From Siphonodentalium dalli (Eukaryota; Mollusca; Scaphopoda; Gadilida; Siphonodentaliidae): DNA of 64,000 nucleotides. The position numbers and the translations under genes were made by a program. Shown in pieces: positions 1 through 14,251 of this stretch (positions are counted from its first letter, which is position 1; each line of letters begins with the position of its first letter). The notes below the pieces were generated by a model, which did not search any database, was not told where the DNA came from, and worked only from the letters and a program-made list of their open reading frames with translations. The stretch covers positions 105,428,278 to 105,492,277 of the forward strand of contig CP136069.1 of NCBI GenBank assembly GCA_032622095.1. The letters run 5' to 3'.

Positions 1-3000
1 GGCCGCATCCATGATAACAGCTCAAATGTCAGTGGATATTATTAGGGGGGGTATACTGTTTAAACATCTGTCCGTCCGAGCGTCTGTCAGTGTGTTCGTA
101 CATCAGTCCAATGTCTGTTCATGTCATAACTTGGAACAGTATTGCTCGGATCTAAATGAAATTTGGTACGAATGTTGACACCACCTTAAGGACATTCAAT
201 GGCATATGTTCAATCGTCTTGTTTAGGTTTTTCGTTCTATATTTCGATCATCTTTGTTTATTTGAAAATACTAATTTTGGTGTCCATCTGTCTGAGTATA
301 TCAGTCATAGGTTATATGTTAGGCACTTTGCCACAAGGTGGTATTCAGCGGACGATACCCCATCTCTTGTTTTTGCACCTTGATTTGTATTTCATTATTT
401 TAGTTTCTCTCTTTTCCCTTCCAGATTAGACAGGATTTAAGAATATACAGATACTGGGAACTATACAGACGATGGCCGCATCCAAGATAACAGCTCAAAT
501 GTCAGCGGGTATTATTAGTGGGGTATACTGTTTAAACATCTGTCCGTCCGAGCGTCCGTCAGTGTGTTCGTACATCAGTCCAATGTCTGTTCATGTCATA
601 ACGTGAACAGTATTGCTCGGATCTAAATGAAATTTGGTACGGATGTTGACACCACCGTAAGGACATTCAATGGCATATGTTCAATCATCTTGTTTAGGTT
701 TTTCGTTTTATAGTTCGATCATCTTTGTTTATTTGAAAATACTAATTTTGGTGTCCATCTGTCTGAGTATATCAGTCATAGGTTATATGTTAGGCACTAT
801 GCCACAAGGTGGTATTCAGCGGACGATACCCCATCTCTTGTTTTTGCACCGTGATTTGTATTTCATTATTTTAGTCTCTCTCTTTTCCCTTCCAGATTAG
901 ACAGGATTTAAGAATATACAGATACTGGGAACTATAACAGACGATGGCCGCATCCAAGATAACAGCTCAAATGTCAGTGGGTATTATTAGGGGGGTATAC
1001 TGATTAAACATATGTCCGTCCGAGCGTCCGTCAGTGTGTTCGTACATCAGTCCAATGTCTGTTCATGTCATTATTTGGAACAGTATTGCTCGGATCTAAA
1101 TGAAATTTGGTACGAATGTTGACACCACCGTAAGGACATTCAATGGCATATGTTCAATCGTCTTGTTTAGGTTTTTCGTTCTATAGTTCGATCATCTTTG
1201 TTTATTTGAAAATACTAATTTTGGTGTCCATCTGTCTGAGTATATCAGTCATAGGTTATATGTTAGGCACTATGCCACAAGGTGGTATTCAGCGGACGAT
1301 ACCCCATCTCTTGTTTTTGCACCGTGATTTGTATTTCATTATTTTAGTCTCTCTCTTTTCCCTTCCAGATTAGACAGGATTTAAGAATATACAGATACTG
1401 GGAACTATACAAACGATGGCCGCATCCAAGATAACAGCTCAAATGTCAGTGGGTATTATTAGGGGGGTATACTGATTAAACATCTGTCCGTCCGAGCGTC
1501 CGTCAGTGTGTTCGTACATCAGTCCAATGTCTGTTCATGTCATTATTTGGAACAGTATTGCTCGGATCTAAATGAAATTTGGTACGAATGTTGACACCAC
1601 CGTAAGGACATTCAATGGCATATGTTCAATCGTCTTGTTTAGGTTTTTCGTTCTATAGTTCGATCATCTTTGTTTATTTGACAATACTAATTTTGGTGTC
1701 CATCTGTCTGAGTATATCAGTCATAGGTTATATGTTAGGCACTATGCCACAAGGTGGTATTCAGCGGACGATACCCCATCTCTTATTTTGGCACTGTGAT
1801 TTGTATTTCATTATTTTAGTCTCTCTCTTTTCCCTTCCAGATTAGACAGGATTTAAGAATATACAGATACTGGGAACTATACAGATTAAGGCCGCATCCA
1901 TGATAACAGCTCAAATGTCAGTGGATATTATTAGGGGGGGTATACTGTTTAAACATCTGTCCGTCCGAGCGTCTGTCAGTGTGTTCGTACATCAGTCCAA
2001 TGTCTGTTCATGTCATAACTTGGAACAGTATTGCTCGGATCTAAATGAAATTTGGTACGAATGTTGACACCACCTTAAGGACATTCAATGGCATATGTTC
2101 AATCGTCTTGTTTAGGTTTTTCGTTCTATATTTCGATCATCTTTGTTTATTTGAAAATACTAATTTTGGTGTCCATCTGTCTGAGTATATCAGTCATAGG
2201 TTATATGTTAGGCACTTTGCCACAAGGTGGTATTCAGCGGACGATACCCCATCTCTTGTTTTTGCACCTTGATTTGTATTTCATTATTTTAGTCTCTCTC
2301 TTTTCCCTTCCAGATTAGACAGGATTTAAGAATATACAGATACTGGGAACTATACAGACGATGGCCGCATCCAAGATAACAGCTCAAATGTCAGCGGGTA
2401 TTATTAGTGGGGTATACTGTTTAAACATCTGTCCGTCCGAGCGTCCGTCAGTGTGTTCGTACATCAGTCCAATGTCTGTTCATGTCATAACGTGAACAGT
2501 ATTGCTCGGATCTAAATGAAATTTGGTACGGATGTTGACACCACCGTAAGGACATTCAATGGCATATGTTCAATCATCTTGTTTAGGTTTTTCGTTTTAT
2601 AGTTCGATCATCTTTGTTTATTTGAAAATACTAATTTTGGTGTCCATCTGTCTGAGTATATCAGTCATAGGTTATATGTTAGGCACTATGCCACAAGGTG
2701 GTATTCAGCGGACGATACCCCATCTCTTGTTTTTGCACCGTGATTTGTATTTCATTATTTTAGTCTCTCTCTTTTCTCTTCCAGATTAGACAGGATTTAA
2801 GAATATACAGATACTGGGAACTATACAGATTAAGGCTGCATCCATGATAACAGCTCAAATGTCAGTGGGTATTATTAGGGGGGATATACTGTTTAAACAT
2901 CTGTCCGTCTGAGCGTCCGTCAGTGTGTTCGTACATCAGTCCAATGTCTGTTCATGTCATAACTTGAACAGTATTGCTCGGATCTAAATGAAATTTGGTA

Positions 3001-6000
3001 CAGATGTTGACACCACCGTAAGGACATTCAATGGCATATGTTCAATCGTCTTGTTTAGGTTTTTCGTTCAAAAGTACGATCATCTTTGTTTATTTGAAAA
3101 TACTAATTTTGGTGTCCATCTGTCTGAGTATATCAATCATAGGTTATATGTTAGGCACTATGCCACAAGGTGGTATTCAGCGGACGATACCCCATCTCTT
3201 GTTTTTGCACCGTGATTTGTATTTCATTATTTTAGTCTCTCTCTTTTACCTTCCAGATTAGACAGGATTTAAGAGTAAACAGATACTGGGAACTATACAG
3301 ACGATGGCCGCATCCAAGATAACAGCTCAAATGTCAGTGGGTATTATTAGGGGGGGTATACTGTTTAAACATCTGTCGGTCCGAGCGTCCGTCAGTGTGT
3401 TCGTACATCAGTCCGATGTCTGTTCATGTCATAACTTGGAACAGTATTGCTCGGATCTAAATGAAATTTGGTACAGATGTTGACACCACCATAAGGACAT
3501 TCAATGGCATATGTTCAATCGTCTTGTTTAGGTTTTTCGTTCTATAGTTCGATCATCTTTGTTTATTTGAAAATACTAATTTTGATGTCCATCTGTCTGA
3601 GTATATCAGTCATAGGTTATATGTTAGGCACCAAGCCACAAGGTGGTATTCAGCGGACGATACCCCATCTCTTGTTTTTGCACTGTGATTTGTATTTCAT
3701 TATTTTAGTCTCTCTCTTTTCCCTTCCAGATTAGACAGGATTTAAGAATATACAGATACTGGGAACTATACAGACGATGGCCGCATTCATGATAACAGCT
3801 CAAATGTCAGTGGTTATTATTATATACTGTTTAAATATCTGTCCGTCCGAGCGTCCGTCAGTGTGTTCGTACATCAGTCCAATGTCTGTTCATGTCATAA
3901 CTTGGAACAGTATTGCTCGGATCTAAATGAAATTTGGTACGGATGTTGACACCACCATAAGGACACTCAATGGCATATGTTCAATCGTCTTGTTTAGGTT
4001 TTTCGTTCAAAAGTACGATCATCTTTGTTTATTTGAAAATACTAATTTTGGTGTCCATCTGTCTGAGTATATCAATCATAGGTTATATGTTAGGCACTAT
4101 GCCACAAGGTGGTATTCAGCGGACAATACCCCATCTCTTGTTTTTGCACCGTGATTTGTATTTCATTATTTTAGTCTCCCTCTTTTACCTTCCAGATTAG
4201 ACAGGATTTAAGAGTATACAGATACTGGGAACTATACAGACGATGGCCGCATCCAAGATAACAGCTCAAATGTCAGTGGGTATTATTAGGGGGGGTATAC
4301 TGTTTAAACATCTGTCGGTCCGAGCGTCCGTCAGTGTGTTCGTACATCAGTCCGATGTCTGTTCATGTCATAACTTGGAACAGTATTGCTCGGATCTAAA
4401 TGAAATTTGGTACAGATGTTGACACCACTATAAGGACATTCAATGGCATATGTTCAATCGTCTTGTTTACGTTTTTCGTTCTATAGTACGATCATCTTTG
4501 TTTTTTTGAAAATACTAATTTTGGTGTCCATCTGTCTGATTATATCAGTCATAGGTTATATGTTAGGCACTATGCCACAAGGTGGTATTCAGCGGACGAT
4601 ACCCCATCTCTTGTTTTTGCACCGTGATTTGTATTTCATTATTTTAGTCTCTCTCTTTTCCCTTCCAGTTTAGACAGGATTTAAGAATATACAGATACTG
4701 GGAACAAATACAGATTAAGGCCGCATTCATGATAACAGCTCAAATGTCAGTGGGTATTATTAGGGGGGGTATACTTTTTAAACATAGGTCCGTCCGAGCG
4801 TCTGTCAGTGTGTTCGTACATCAGTCCAATGTCTGTTCGTGTCATAACTTGGAACAGTATTGCTCGGATCTAAATGAAATTTGGTACAGATGTTGACACC
4901 ACCATAAGGACATTCAATGGCATATGTTCAATCGTCTTGTTTAGGTTTTTCGTTCTATAGTTCGATCATCTTTGTTTATTTGAAAATACTAATTTTGGTG
5001 TCCATCTGTCTGAGTATATCAGTCATAGGTTATATGGTAGGCACTATGCCACAAGGTGGTATTCAGCGGACGATACCCCATCTCTTGTTTTTGCACCGTG
5101 ATTTGTATTTCATTATTTTAGTCTCTCTCTTTTCCCTTCCAGATTAGACAGGATTTAAGAATATACAGATACTGGGAACTATACAGACGATGGCCACATA
5201 CAAGATAACAGCTCAAATTCAGTGGGTATTATTATGGGGGGTATACTGTTTAAACATCTGTCCGTCCGAGCGTCCGTCAGTGTGTTCGTACATCAGTCCA
5301 ATGTCTGTTCATGTCATAACTTGGAACAGTATTGCTCGGATCTAAATGAATTTTGGTACGGATGTTGACACCACCATAAGGACATTCAATGGCATATGTT
5401 CAATCGTCTTGTTTAGGTTTTTCGTTCAAAAGTACGATCATCTTTGTTTATTTGAAAATACTAATTTTGATGTCCATCTGTCTGAGTATATCAGTCATAA
5501 GTTATATGTTAGCCACTATGCCACAAGTTGGTATTCAGCGGACGATACCCCATCTCTTGTTTTTGCACACTGATTTGTATTTCATTATTTTAGTCTCTCT
5601 CTTTTCCCTTCCAGATTAGACAGGATTTAAGAATATACAGATACTGGGAACTATACAGACGATTGCCACATCCAAGATAACAGCTCAAATTCAGTGGGTA
5701 TTATTATGGGGGGTATACTGTTTAAACATATGTCCGTCCGAGCGTCCGTCAGTGTGTTCGTACATCAGTCCAATCTCTGTTTATGTCATAACTTGGAACA
5801 GTATTGCTCGGATCTAAATGAAATTTGGTGCGGATGTTGACACCACCATAAGGACATTCAATGGCATATGTTCAATCGTCTTGTTTAGGTTTTTCGTTCT
5901 ATAGTACGATCATCTTTGTTTATTTGAAAATACTAATTTTGGTGTCCATCTGTCTGAGTATATCAGTCATAGGTTATATGTTAGGCACTATGCCACAAGC

Positions 6001-9000
6001 TGGTATTCAGCGGACGATACCCCATCTCTTGTTTTTGCTCCGTGATTTGGATTTCATTATTTTAGTCTCTCTCTTGTCCCTTCCAGATTAGACAGGATTT
6101 AAGAATATACAGATACTGGGAACTATACAGACGATGGCCGCATCCAAGATAACAGCTCAAATGTCAGTGGGTATTATTAGGGGGGGTATACTGTTTAAAC
6201 ATCTATCCGGACGAGCGTCCGTCAGTGTGTTCGTACATCAGTCCAATGTCTGTTCATGTCATAACTTGGAACAGTATTGCTCGGATCTAAATGAAATTTG
6301 GTACAAATGTTGACACCACCGTAAGGACATTCAATGACATATGTTCAATCGTCTTGTTTAGGTTTTTCGTTCTATAGTTCGATCATCTTTGTTTATTTGA
6401 AAATACTAATTTTGGTGTCCATCTGTCTGAGTATATCAATCATAGGTTATATGTTAGGCACTATGCCACAAGGTGGTATTCAGCGGACGATACCCCATCT
6501 CTTGTTTTTTGCACCGTGATTTGTATTTCATTATTTTAGTCTCTCTCTTTTACCTTCCAGATTAGACAGGATTTAAGAGTATACAGATACTGGGAACTAT
6601 ACAGACGATGGCCGCATCCAAGATAACAGCTCAAATGTCAGTGGGTATTATTAGGGGGGGGGGTATACTGTTTAAACATCTGTCCGTCCGAGCGTCCGTC
6701 AGTGTGTTCGTACATCAGTCCAATGTCTGTTCATGTCATAACTTGGAACAGTATTGCTCGGATCTAAATGAAATTTGGTATAGATGTTGACACCACTATA
6801 AGGACATTCAATGGCATATGTTCAATCGTCTTGTTTACGTTTTTCGTTCTATAGTACGATCATCTTTGTTTATTTGAAAATACTAATTTTGGTGTCCATC
6901 TGTCTGAGTATATCAGTCATAGGTTATATGTTAGGCACTATGCCACAAGGTGGTATTCAGCGGACGATACCCCATCTCTTGTTTTTGCACCGTGATTTGT
7001 ATTTCATTATTTTAGTCTCTCTCTTTTCCCTTCCAGATTAGACAGGATTTAAGAATATACAGATACTGGGAACTATACAGATTAAGGCCGCATTCATGAT
7101 AACAGCTCAAATGTCAGTGGGTATTATTAGGGGGGTAAACTGTTTAAACATCTGTCCGTCCGAGCGTCCGTCAGTGTGTTCGTACATCAGTCCAATGCCT
7201 GTTCGTGTCATAACTTGGAACAGTATTGCTCGGATCTAAATTAAATTTGGTACAGATGTTGACACCACCATAAGGACATTCAATGGCATATGTTCAATCG
7301 TCTTGTTTAGGTTTTTCGTTCTATAGTTCGATCATCTTTGTTTATTTGAAAATACTAATTTTGGTGTCCATCTGTCTGAGTATATCAGTCATAGGTTATA
7401 TGTTAGGCACTATGCCACAAGGTGGTATTCAGCGGACGATACCCCATCTCTTGTTTTTGCACCGTGATTTGTATTTCATTATTTTAGTCTCTCTCTTATC
7501 CCTTCCAGATTAGACAGGATTTAAGAATATACAGATACTGGGAACTATACAGACGATGGCCGCATCCAAGATAACAGCTCAAATGTCAGTGGGTATTATT
7601 AGGGGGGTATGCAGATTAAACATATGTCCGTCCGAGCGTCCGTTAGTGTTTTCGTACATCAGTCCAATGTCTGTTCATGTCATAACTTGGAACAGTATTG
7701 CTCGGATCTAAATGAAATTTGGTACGAATGTTGACACCACTGTAAGGACATTCAATGGCATATGTTCAATCGTCTTGTTTAGGTTTTTCGTTCTATAGTT
7801 CGATCATCTTTGTTTATTTGAAAATACTGATTTTGGTGTCCATCTGTCTGAGTATATCAGTCATAGGTTATATGTTAGGCACTATGCCACAAGGTGGTAT
7901 TCAGCGGACGATACACCATCTCTTGTTTTTGCACCGTGATTTGTATTTCATTATTTTAGTCTCTCTCTTTTCCCTTCCAGATTAGACAGGATTTAAGAAT
8001 ATACAGATACTGGGAACTATACAGATGATGGCCACATCCAAGATAACAGCTCAAATTCAGTGGGTATTATTATGGGGGGTATACTGTTTAAACATCTGTC
8101 CGTCCGAGCGTCTGTCAGTGTGTTCGTACATCAGTCCAATCTCTGTTCATGTCATAACTTGGAACAGTATTGCTCAGATCTAAATTAAATTTGGTACGGA
8201 TGTTGACACCACCATAAGGACATTCAATGGCATATGTTCAATCGTCTTGTTTAGGTTTTTCGTTCTATAGTACGATCATCTTTGTTTATTTGAAAATACT
8301 AATTTTGGTGTCCATCTGTCTGAGTATATCAGTCATAGGTTATATGTTAGGCACTATGCCACAAGCTGGTATTCAGCGGACGATACCCCATCTCTTGTTT
8401 TTGCTCCGTGATTTGGATTTCATTATTTTAGTCTCTCTCTTATCCCTTCCAGATTAGACAGGATTTAAGAATATACAGATACTGGGAACTATACAGACGA
8501 TGGCCGCATCCAAGATAACAGCTCAAATGTCAGTGGGTATTATTAGGGGGGTATACTGTTTAAACATCTGTCCGGACGGGCGTCCGTCAGTGTGTTCGTA
8601 CATCAGTCCAATGTCTGTTCATGTCATAACTTGGAACAGTATTGCTCGGATCTAAATGAAATTTGGTACAGATGTTGACACCACCGTAAGGACATTCAAT
8701 GGCATATGTTCAATCGTCTTGTTTAGGTTTTTCGTTCTATAGTTCGATCATCTTTGTTTATTTGAAAATACTAATTTTGGTGTCCATCTGTCTGAGTATA
8801 TCAGTCATAGGTTATATGTTAGGCACTATGCCACAAGGTGGTATTCAGCGGACGATACCCCATCTCTTGTTTTTGCACCGTGATTTGTATTTCATTATTT
8901 TAGTCTCTCTCTTTTCCCTTCCAGATTAGACAGGATTTAAGAATATACAGATACTGGGAACTATACAGATTAAGGCCGCATCGATGATAACAGCTCAAAT

Positions 9001-11990
9001 GTCAGTGGATATTATTAGGGGGGGGGTATACTGTTTAAACATCTGTCCGTCCGAGCGTCCGTCAGTGTGTTCGTACATCAGTCCAATGTCTGTTCATGTC
9101 ATAACTTGGAACAGTATTGCTCGGATCTAAATGAAATTTGGTACGAATGTTGACACCACCGTAAGGACATTCAATGGCATATGTTCAATCGTCTTGTTTA
9201 TGTTTTTCGTTCTATATTTCGATCATCTTTGTTTATTTGAAAATACTAATTTTGGTGTCCATCTGTCTGAGTATATCAGTCATAGGTTATATGTTAGGCA
9301 CTATGCCACAAGGTGGTATTCAGCGGACGATACCCCATCTCTTGTTTTTGCACCTTGATTTGTATTTCATTATTTTAGTCTCTCTCTTTTCCCTTCCAGA
9401 TTAGACAGGATTTAAGAATATACAGATACTGGGAACTATAGACGATGGCCGCATCCAAGATAACAGCTCAAATGTCAGCGGGTATTATTAGTGGGGTATA
9501 CTGTTTAAACATCTGTCCGTCCGAGCGTCCGTCAGTGTGTTCGTACATCAGTCCAATGTCTGTTCATGTCATAACTTGAACAGTATTGCTCGGATCTAAA
9601 TGAAATTTGGTACGGATGTTGACACCACCATAAGGACATTCAATGGCATATGTTCAATCGTCTTGTTTAGGTTTTTCGTTTTATAGTTCGATCATCTTTG
9701 TTTATTTGAAAATACTAATTTTGGTGTCCATCTGTCTGAGTATATCAGTCATAGGTTATATGTTAGGCACTATGCCACAAGGTGGTATTCAGCGGACGAT
9801 ACCCCATCTCTTGTTTTTGCACCGTGATTTGTATTTCATTATTTTAGTCTCTCTCTTTTCCCTTCCAGATTAGACAGGATTTAAGAATATACAGATACTG
9901 GGAACTATACAGATTAAGGCCGCATCCATGATAACAGCTCAAATGTCAGTGGGTATTATTAGGGGGGGGGGGGGTATACTGTTTAAACATCTGTCCGTCT
10001 GAGCGTCCGTCAGTGTGTTCGTACATCAGTCCAATGTCTGTTCATGTCATAACTTGGAACAGTATTGCTCGGATCTAAATGAAATTTGGTATAGATGTTG
10101 ACACCACCGTAAGGACATTCAATGGCATATGTTCAATCGTCTTGTTTAGGTTTTTCGTTCAAAAGTACGATCATCTTTGTTTATTTGAAAATACTAATTT
10201 TGGTGTCCATCTGTCTGAGTATATCAATCATAGGTTATATGTTAGGCACTATGCCACAAGGTGGTATTCAGCGGACGATACCCCATCTCTTGTTTTTGCA
10301 CCGTGATTTGTATTTCATTATTTTAGTCTCTCTCTTTTACCTTCCAGATTAGACAGGATTTAAGAGTAAACAGATACTGGGAACTATACAGACGATGGCC
10401 GCATCCAAGATAACAGCTCAAATGTCAGTGGGTATTATTAGGGGGGCGGTATACTGTTTAAACATTTGTCGGTCCGAGCGTCCGTCAGTGTGTTCGTACA
10501 TCAGTCCGATGTCTGTTCATGTCATAACTTGGAACAGTATTGCTCGGATCTAAATGAAATTTGGTACAGATGTTGACACCACTATAAGGACATTCAATGG
10601 CATATGTTCAATCGTCTTCTTTACGTTTTTCGTTCTATAGTACGATCATCTTTGTTTATTTGAAAATACTAATGTTGGTGTCCATCTGTCTGAGTATATC
10701 AGTCATAGGATATATGTTAGGCACTATGCCACAAGGTGGTATTCAGCGGACGATACCCCATCTCTTGTTTTTGCACCGTGATTTGTATTTCATTATTTTA
10801 GTCTCTCTCTTTTCCCTTCCAGATTAGACAGGATTTAAGAATATACAGATACTGGGAACTATACAGATTAAGGCCACATTCATGATAACAGCTCAAATGT
10901 CAGTGGGTATTATTAGGGGGAGTATACTGTTTAAACATCTGTCCGTCCGAGCGTCCGTCAGTGTGTTCGTACATCAGTCCAATGTCTGTTCGTGTCATAA
11001 CTTGGAACAGTATTGCTCGGATCTAAATGAAATTTGGTACAGATGTTGACACCACCATAAGGACATTCAATGGCATATGTTCAATCGTCTTGTTTAGGTT
11101 TTTCGTTCTATAGTTCGATCATCTTTGTTTATTTGAAAATACTAATTTTGGTGTCCATCTGTCTGAGTATATCAGTCATAGGTTATATGTTAGGCACTAT
11201 GCCACAAGGTGGTATTCAGCGGACGATACCCCATCTCTTGTTTTTGCACCGTGATTTGTATTTCATTATTTTAGTCTCTCTCTTTTCCCTTCCAGATTAG
11301 ACAGGATTTAAGAATATACAGATACTGGGAACTATACAGATTAAGGCCGCATCCATGATAACAGCTCAAATGTCAGTGGGTATTATTAGGGGGGGGGTAT
11401 ACTGTTTAAACATCTGTCCGTCTGAGCGTCCGTCAGTGTGTTCGTACATCAGACCAATGTCTGTTCATGTCATAACTTGGAACAGTATTGCTCGGATCTA
11501 AATGAAATTTGGTATAGATGTTGACACCACCGTAAGGACATTCAATGGCATATGTTCAATCGTCTTGTTTACGTTTTTCGTTCTATAGTACGATCATCTT
11601 TGTTTATTTGAAAATACTAATTTTGGTGTCCATCTGTCTGAGTATATCAGTCATAGGTTATATGTTAGGCACTATGCCACAAGGTGGTATTCAGCGGACG
11701 ATACACCATCTCTTGTTTTTGCACCGTGATTTGTATTTCATTAGTTTAGTCTCTCTCTTTTCCCTTCCAGATTAGACAGGATTTAAGAATATACAGATAC
11801 TGGGAACTATACAGATGATGGCCACATCCAAGATAACAGCTCAAATTCAGTGGGTATTATTATGGGAGGTATACTGTTTAAACATCTGTCCGTCCGAGCG
11901 TCTGTCAGTGTGTTCGTACATCAGTCCAATCTCTGTTCAAGTCATAACTTGGAACAATATTGCTCAGATCTAAATGAAATTTGGTACGGA
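1..11990. repeat. 472-bp satellite array, ~25.4 units
   Basis: Head-to-tail tandem array. Equivalent positions recur at 199, 670, 1143, 1615 and so on to 11,545, giving a mean period of ~473 bp, 25 full units and a partial 26th that stops at 11,990. The array is in phase at base 1, so it probably continues to the left. Units come in variants. Some start after GATTAAGGCCGCAT and some after ACGATGGCCGCAT, and a CAAAAGTACG block marks the units with positions 3,031, 3,970, 5,389 and 10,122. A G-run after ATTATTA varies from about 4 to 13 bases. Units 1-2 recur almost unchanged as units 5-6 (offset 1,889). Units 10-14 resemble units 15-19 (offset ~2,366), so there is higher-order structure. Nearly every unit keeps a 76-codon hydrophobic reading frame, probably by chance of high identity. 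Confidence 0.97.
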
Positions 11991-12172
11991 GGAAATGAAT
12001 ATAATACTGGCCCATCTGCAAAAGGTAGTTGCCGAGGTGCCGAGTGGAGGAGGGTCACTGTTCGGGGGGTGTCCACCTTGGAATTCCAACTGCACCTTGA
12101 TGACATGAAATCTACCGCGGAGTCAGCGGGCACATAGCTAGTATACTTATATTTTGTCTGTCATGCTTTGAT

Positions 12173-12519
12173 GGTATCACCCCCCCTTTCGGTACGCGGG
12201 ATTCAGGGTGTTTTGAAGCCGTACGCGGGATTCATACCCCCGAATTAACTGGTATTCAGGTTCAAGCAAAACATATTGGACGTAGGTTTTGATGGCGCAA
12301 AATAATAATGCTGAATGAGTGGGTAGAATAGCTTCTTGGGCATATTCGACCACTATGCCATCATAAAGTATCATTAATCGTATCATAACGCCCATAATGT
12401 GACACCGGCGTCAATTTGTATGTCATTTATCGCATATTATTTCTTAACATGTATTCAGGATTCACCCCCCCCCCCAAAATTAACTGGTATTCAGGATTCA
12501 GGGGGAGGGGGGTGATACC
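12173..12519. mobile_element. MITE-like element with GGTATCACCCCCC ends
   Basis: The ends are imperfect inverted repeats: GGTATCACCCCCC at 12,173 and GGGGGGTGATACC ending at 12,519. The interior carries repeated GCGGGATTC and ACTGGTATTCAGG strings and a C-run of variable length. No target-site duplication is clear. It sits inside module A, so it recurs near 16,520-16,866 (inverted), 38,236-38,582 and 46,067-46,413. Similar GGCGTACG-type strings occur near 54,400-54,590. Classification as a MITE is inference from the end structure only. Confidence 0.45.
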
Positions 12520-13103
12520 CTCTTATATCACCTCTGTTATTAAATTAATCCAATTTTGGACTACATGCTGGTACACGATCTCAAAACATTGGCATCAATT
12601 TCCTCACTAGCAGACGGGCATAGCCTAAATATAGCCAGAGAATTCTGGACTGTTATATTTATGGGCACAACAAATTTTCTATATTCAGCCCAATTACGTT
12701 GCCAGGTACCCGGTAACCTAATCAATATTGGGCAGTAAAGAACATTGTGACCAACATTGGGTCAAATTTCTGACAAGCTAAGCTTTTGCATTGGCTGTTT
12801 CATAGCTCAGTGCATATGTGTTAAGTAAGTAAAGTGATCAATCAACGCACATTTCTCTATTAGAGGGCATTCAGGGTGCGCAGTTGTCATCAGAATGTAA
12901 AATTACCTCTTTGATAAATTGACAGAATTTGGTGATGCAGAACAATCAGAAGATATACAATAGGTGAGCGGCCAAGAGCCAAAAAGGGTCACATTTAAGG
13001 AGATAAATGGGCCTATGGTACTTAAGGATAAATTTGGTGTCGTTGGAAATCTGAGCATGTATGCTATTCGATGAGGCCTGCTGTGGAATCTGAAAGTGGT
13101 GCG

Positions 13104-13869
13104 GTTGCCATGAAAACGGTCTCCGAAAAAGGGTGTGCAACTTGTATAAAACACCATTTGGATGAATAGGAACTACTCCATTCTGAATATTTTTTGAGTC
13201 TTGATAATATGGGAAAGTGAAATTCTAAGTATTATCACCGAGTATGGTAATGATAAACACATGACATGGTCACGTGACTTCCTGACCAAATATACAGGCA
13301 GATATTACTGTTTTTGTGTAAAATCATGTGATTTTATGCAAAAATGGGTGATTTTTGGAATCGCAGTATAACGTGCCATATATATCTACCACAGGGGCAA
13401 ATCATATGTCGATGTAATCGGGAGGATGTGAGCTTTGTGTTCCAATCTGATTTAGAAACAAAAAGTTTGTGGTTGCCATGGAAACGGCTTGTACGTGAAA
13501 TATATATAAAATCATGAGAAAAAACACATCTGAATACATTTGAAACATACCTGTATTGGGTTTTAGGAATTTGAAGTATCTTAGGTAACTTTAGTCACAG
13601 CAATATCCCATAATTTGTCATGTTAAGAACACGACAAGATCAGACACACATAAATATCGAACATAGATACCTTTATTATTAGTTTTCCACTGGTTTTTGG
13701 GCAAATATAGCGATTTTAGTGAACAATGGGTGATTTTTGGAATCGGTATATAACATGGCGTATTTTTCAGACACATGGACAACTTATATGTCATTTTAAT
13801 CGGGATGATTTAGGCTTTTGTGTTTCAACCTATTTTGGAACCCGAACATTGTGTGGTTTCCATGGACAT
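13104..13869 (+). promoter_or_regulatory. Three X-box (RFX-type) motifs at ~370-384-bp spacing in module A1
   Basis: GTTGCCATGAAAAC (13,104-13,117), GTTGCCATGGAAAC (13,472-13,485) and GTTTCCATGGACAT (13,856-13,869) lie at the same place in three successive degenerate tandem units. The middle one fits the RFX X-box consensus fully, and the first and last are one or two changes away. Modules A2, A3 and A4 carry the same sites; A3 and A4 have an intact GTTGCCATGGAAAC in the first unit as well. RFX factors are known to bind such palindromes. Function in this repeat is inference. Confidence 0.45.
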
Positions 13870-14251
13870 GGTTTATACCTTAAATATGTTTGATTTCCAG
13901 CAAAACGTTGATTTTAGCGAAAAAATGTGTGATTATTTGAAGAAAGGTGTAGGCTATGCGTGGAAACTTGACTGACCCACTCACGAGCTGGCTCAATGTG
14001 ATGTTATGTTATGTTATGCCACCTGGTATACTCCTTCACCTGACCTATGGCCATGTAGTCACCCCGTGTGTACCTATTCAAAACATTCATACATGATCAT
14101 GGTCAATCATTGTATACATATTCACCTCACCATTGGCCATGTCACTCCCTGTATCCCTATGTGTCACACCATAGCCGAATAGCGACCCAATATATACTAA
14201 TACACCTCATGACGGAACTGGGACAACCAGAATAGAACATATAGTTGTCAG

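Larger units (their letters stand above)
11991..14008 (+). repeat. Module A, copy 1 (direct copy of 38,053-40,071)
   Basis: From GGAAATGAAT at 11,991 the sequence leaves the satellite and matches 38,053-40,071 and 45,885-47,899 in the same orientation, and 15,034-17,047 in the opposite orientation. It contains a MITE-like block (12,173-12,519), AT-rich filler and three degenerate ~370-384-bp units, each with an X-box-like motif. The short ORFs here recur in all copies but look incidental, and no protein family was recognised. The left edge abuts a broken satellite unit. The right edge ends in a triplicated GTTAT string (14,003-14,017) before the large palindrome starts. Confidence 0.93.

Noticed and set aside
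199-11775. Dozens of 75-76-codon frames in the satellite as a small membrane-protein gene family
   Set aside because: They lie in a 472-bp tandem repeat, have overlapping alternative frames of the same length, and no promoter or splice context. Kept only as a testable observation.
1-11990. CRISPR-like array
   Set aside because: The units are whole 472-bp repeats without unique spacers, and the context is eukaryotic.
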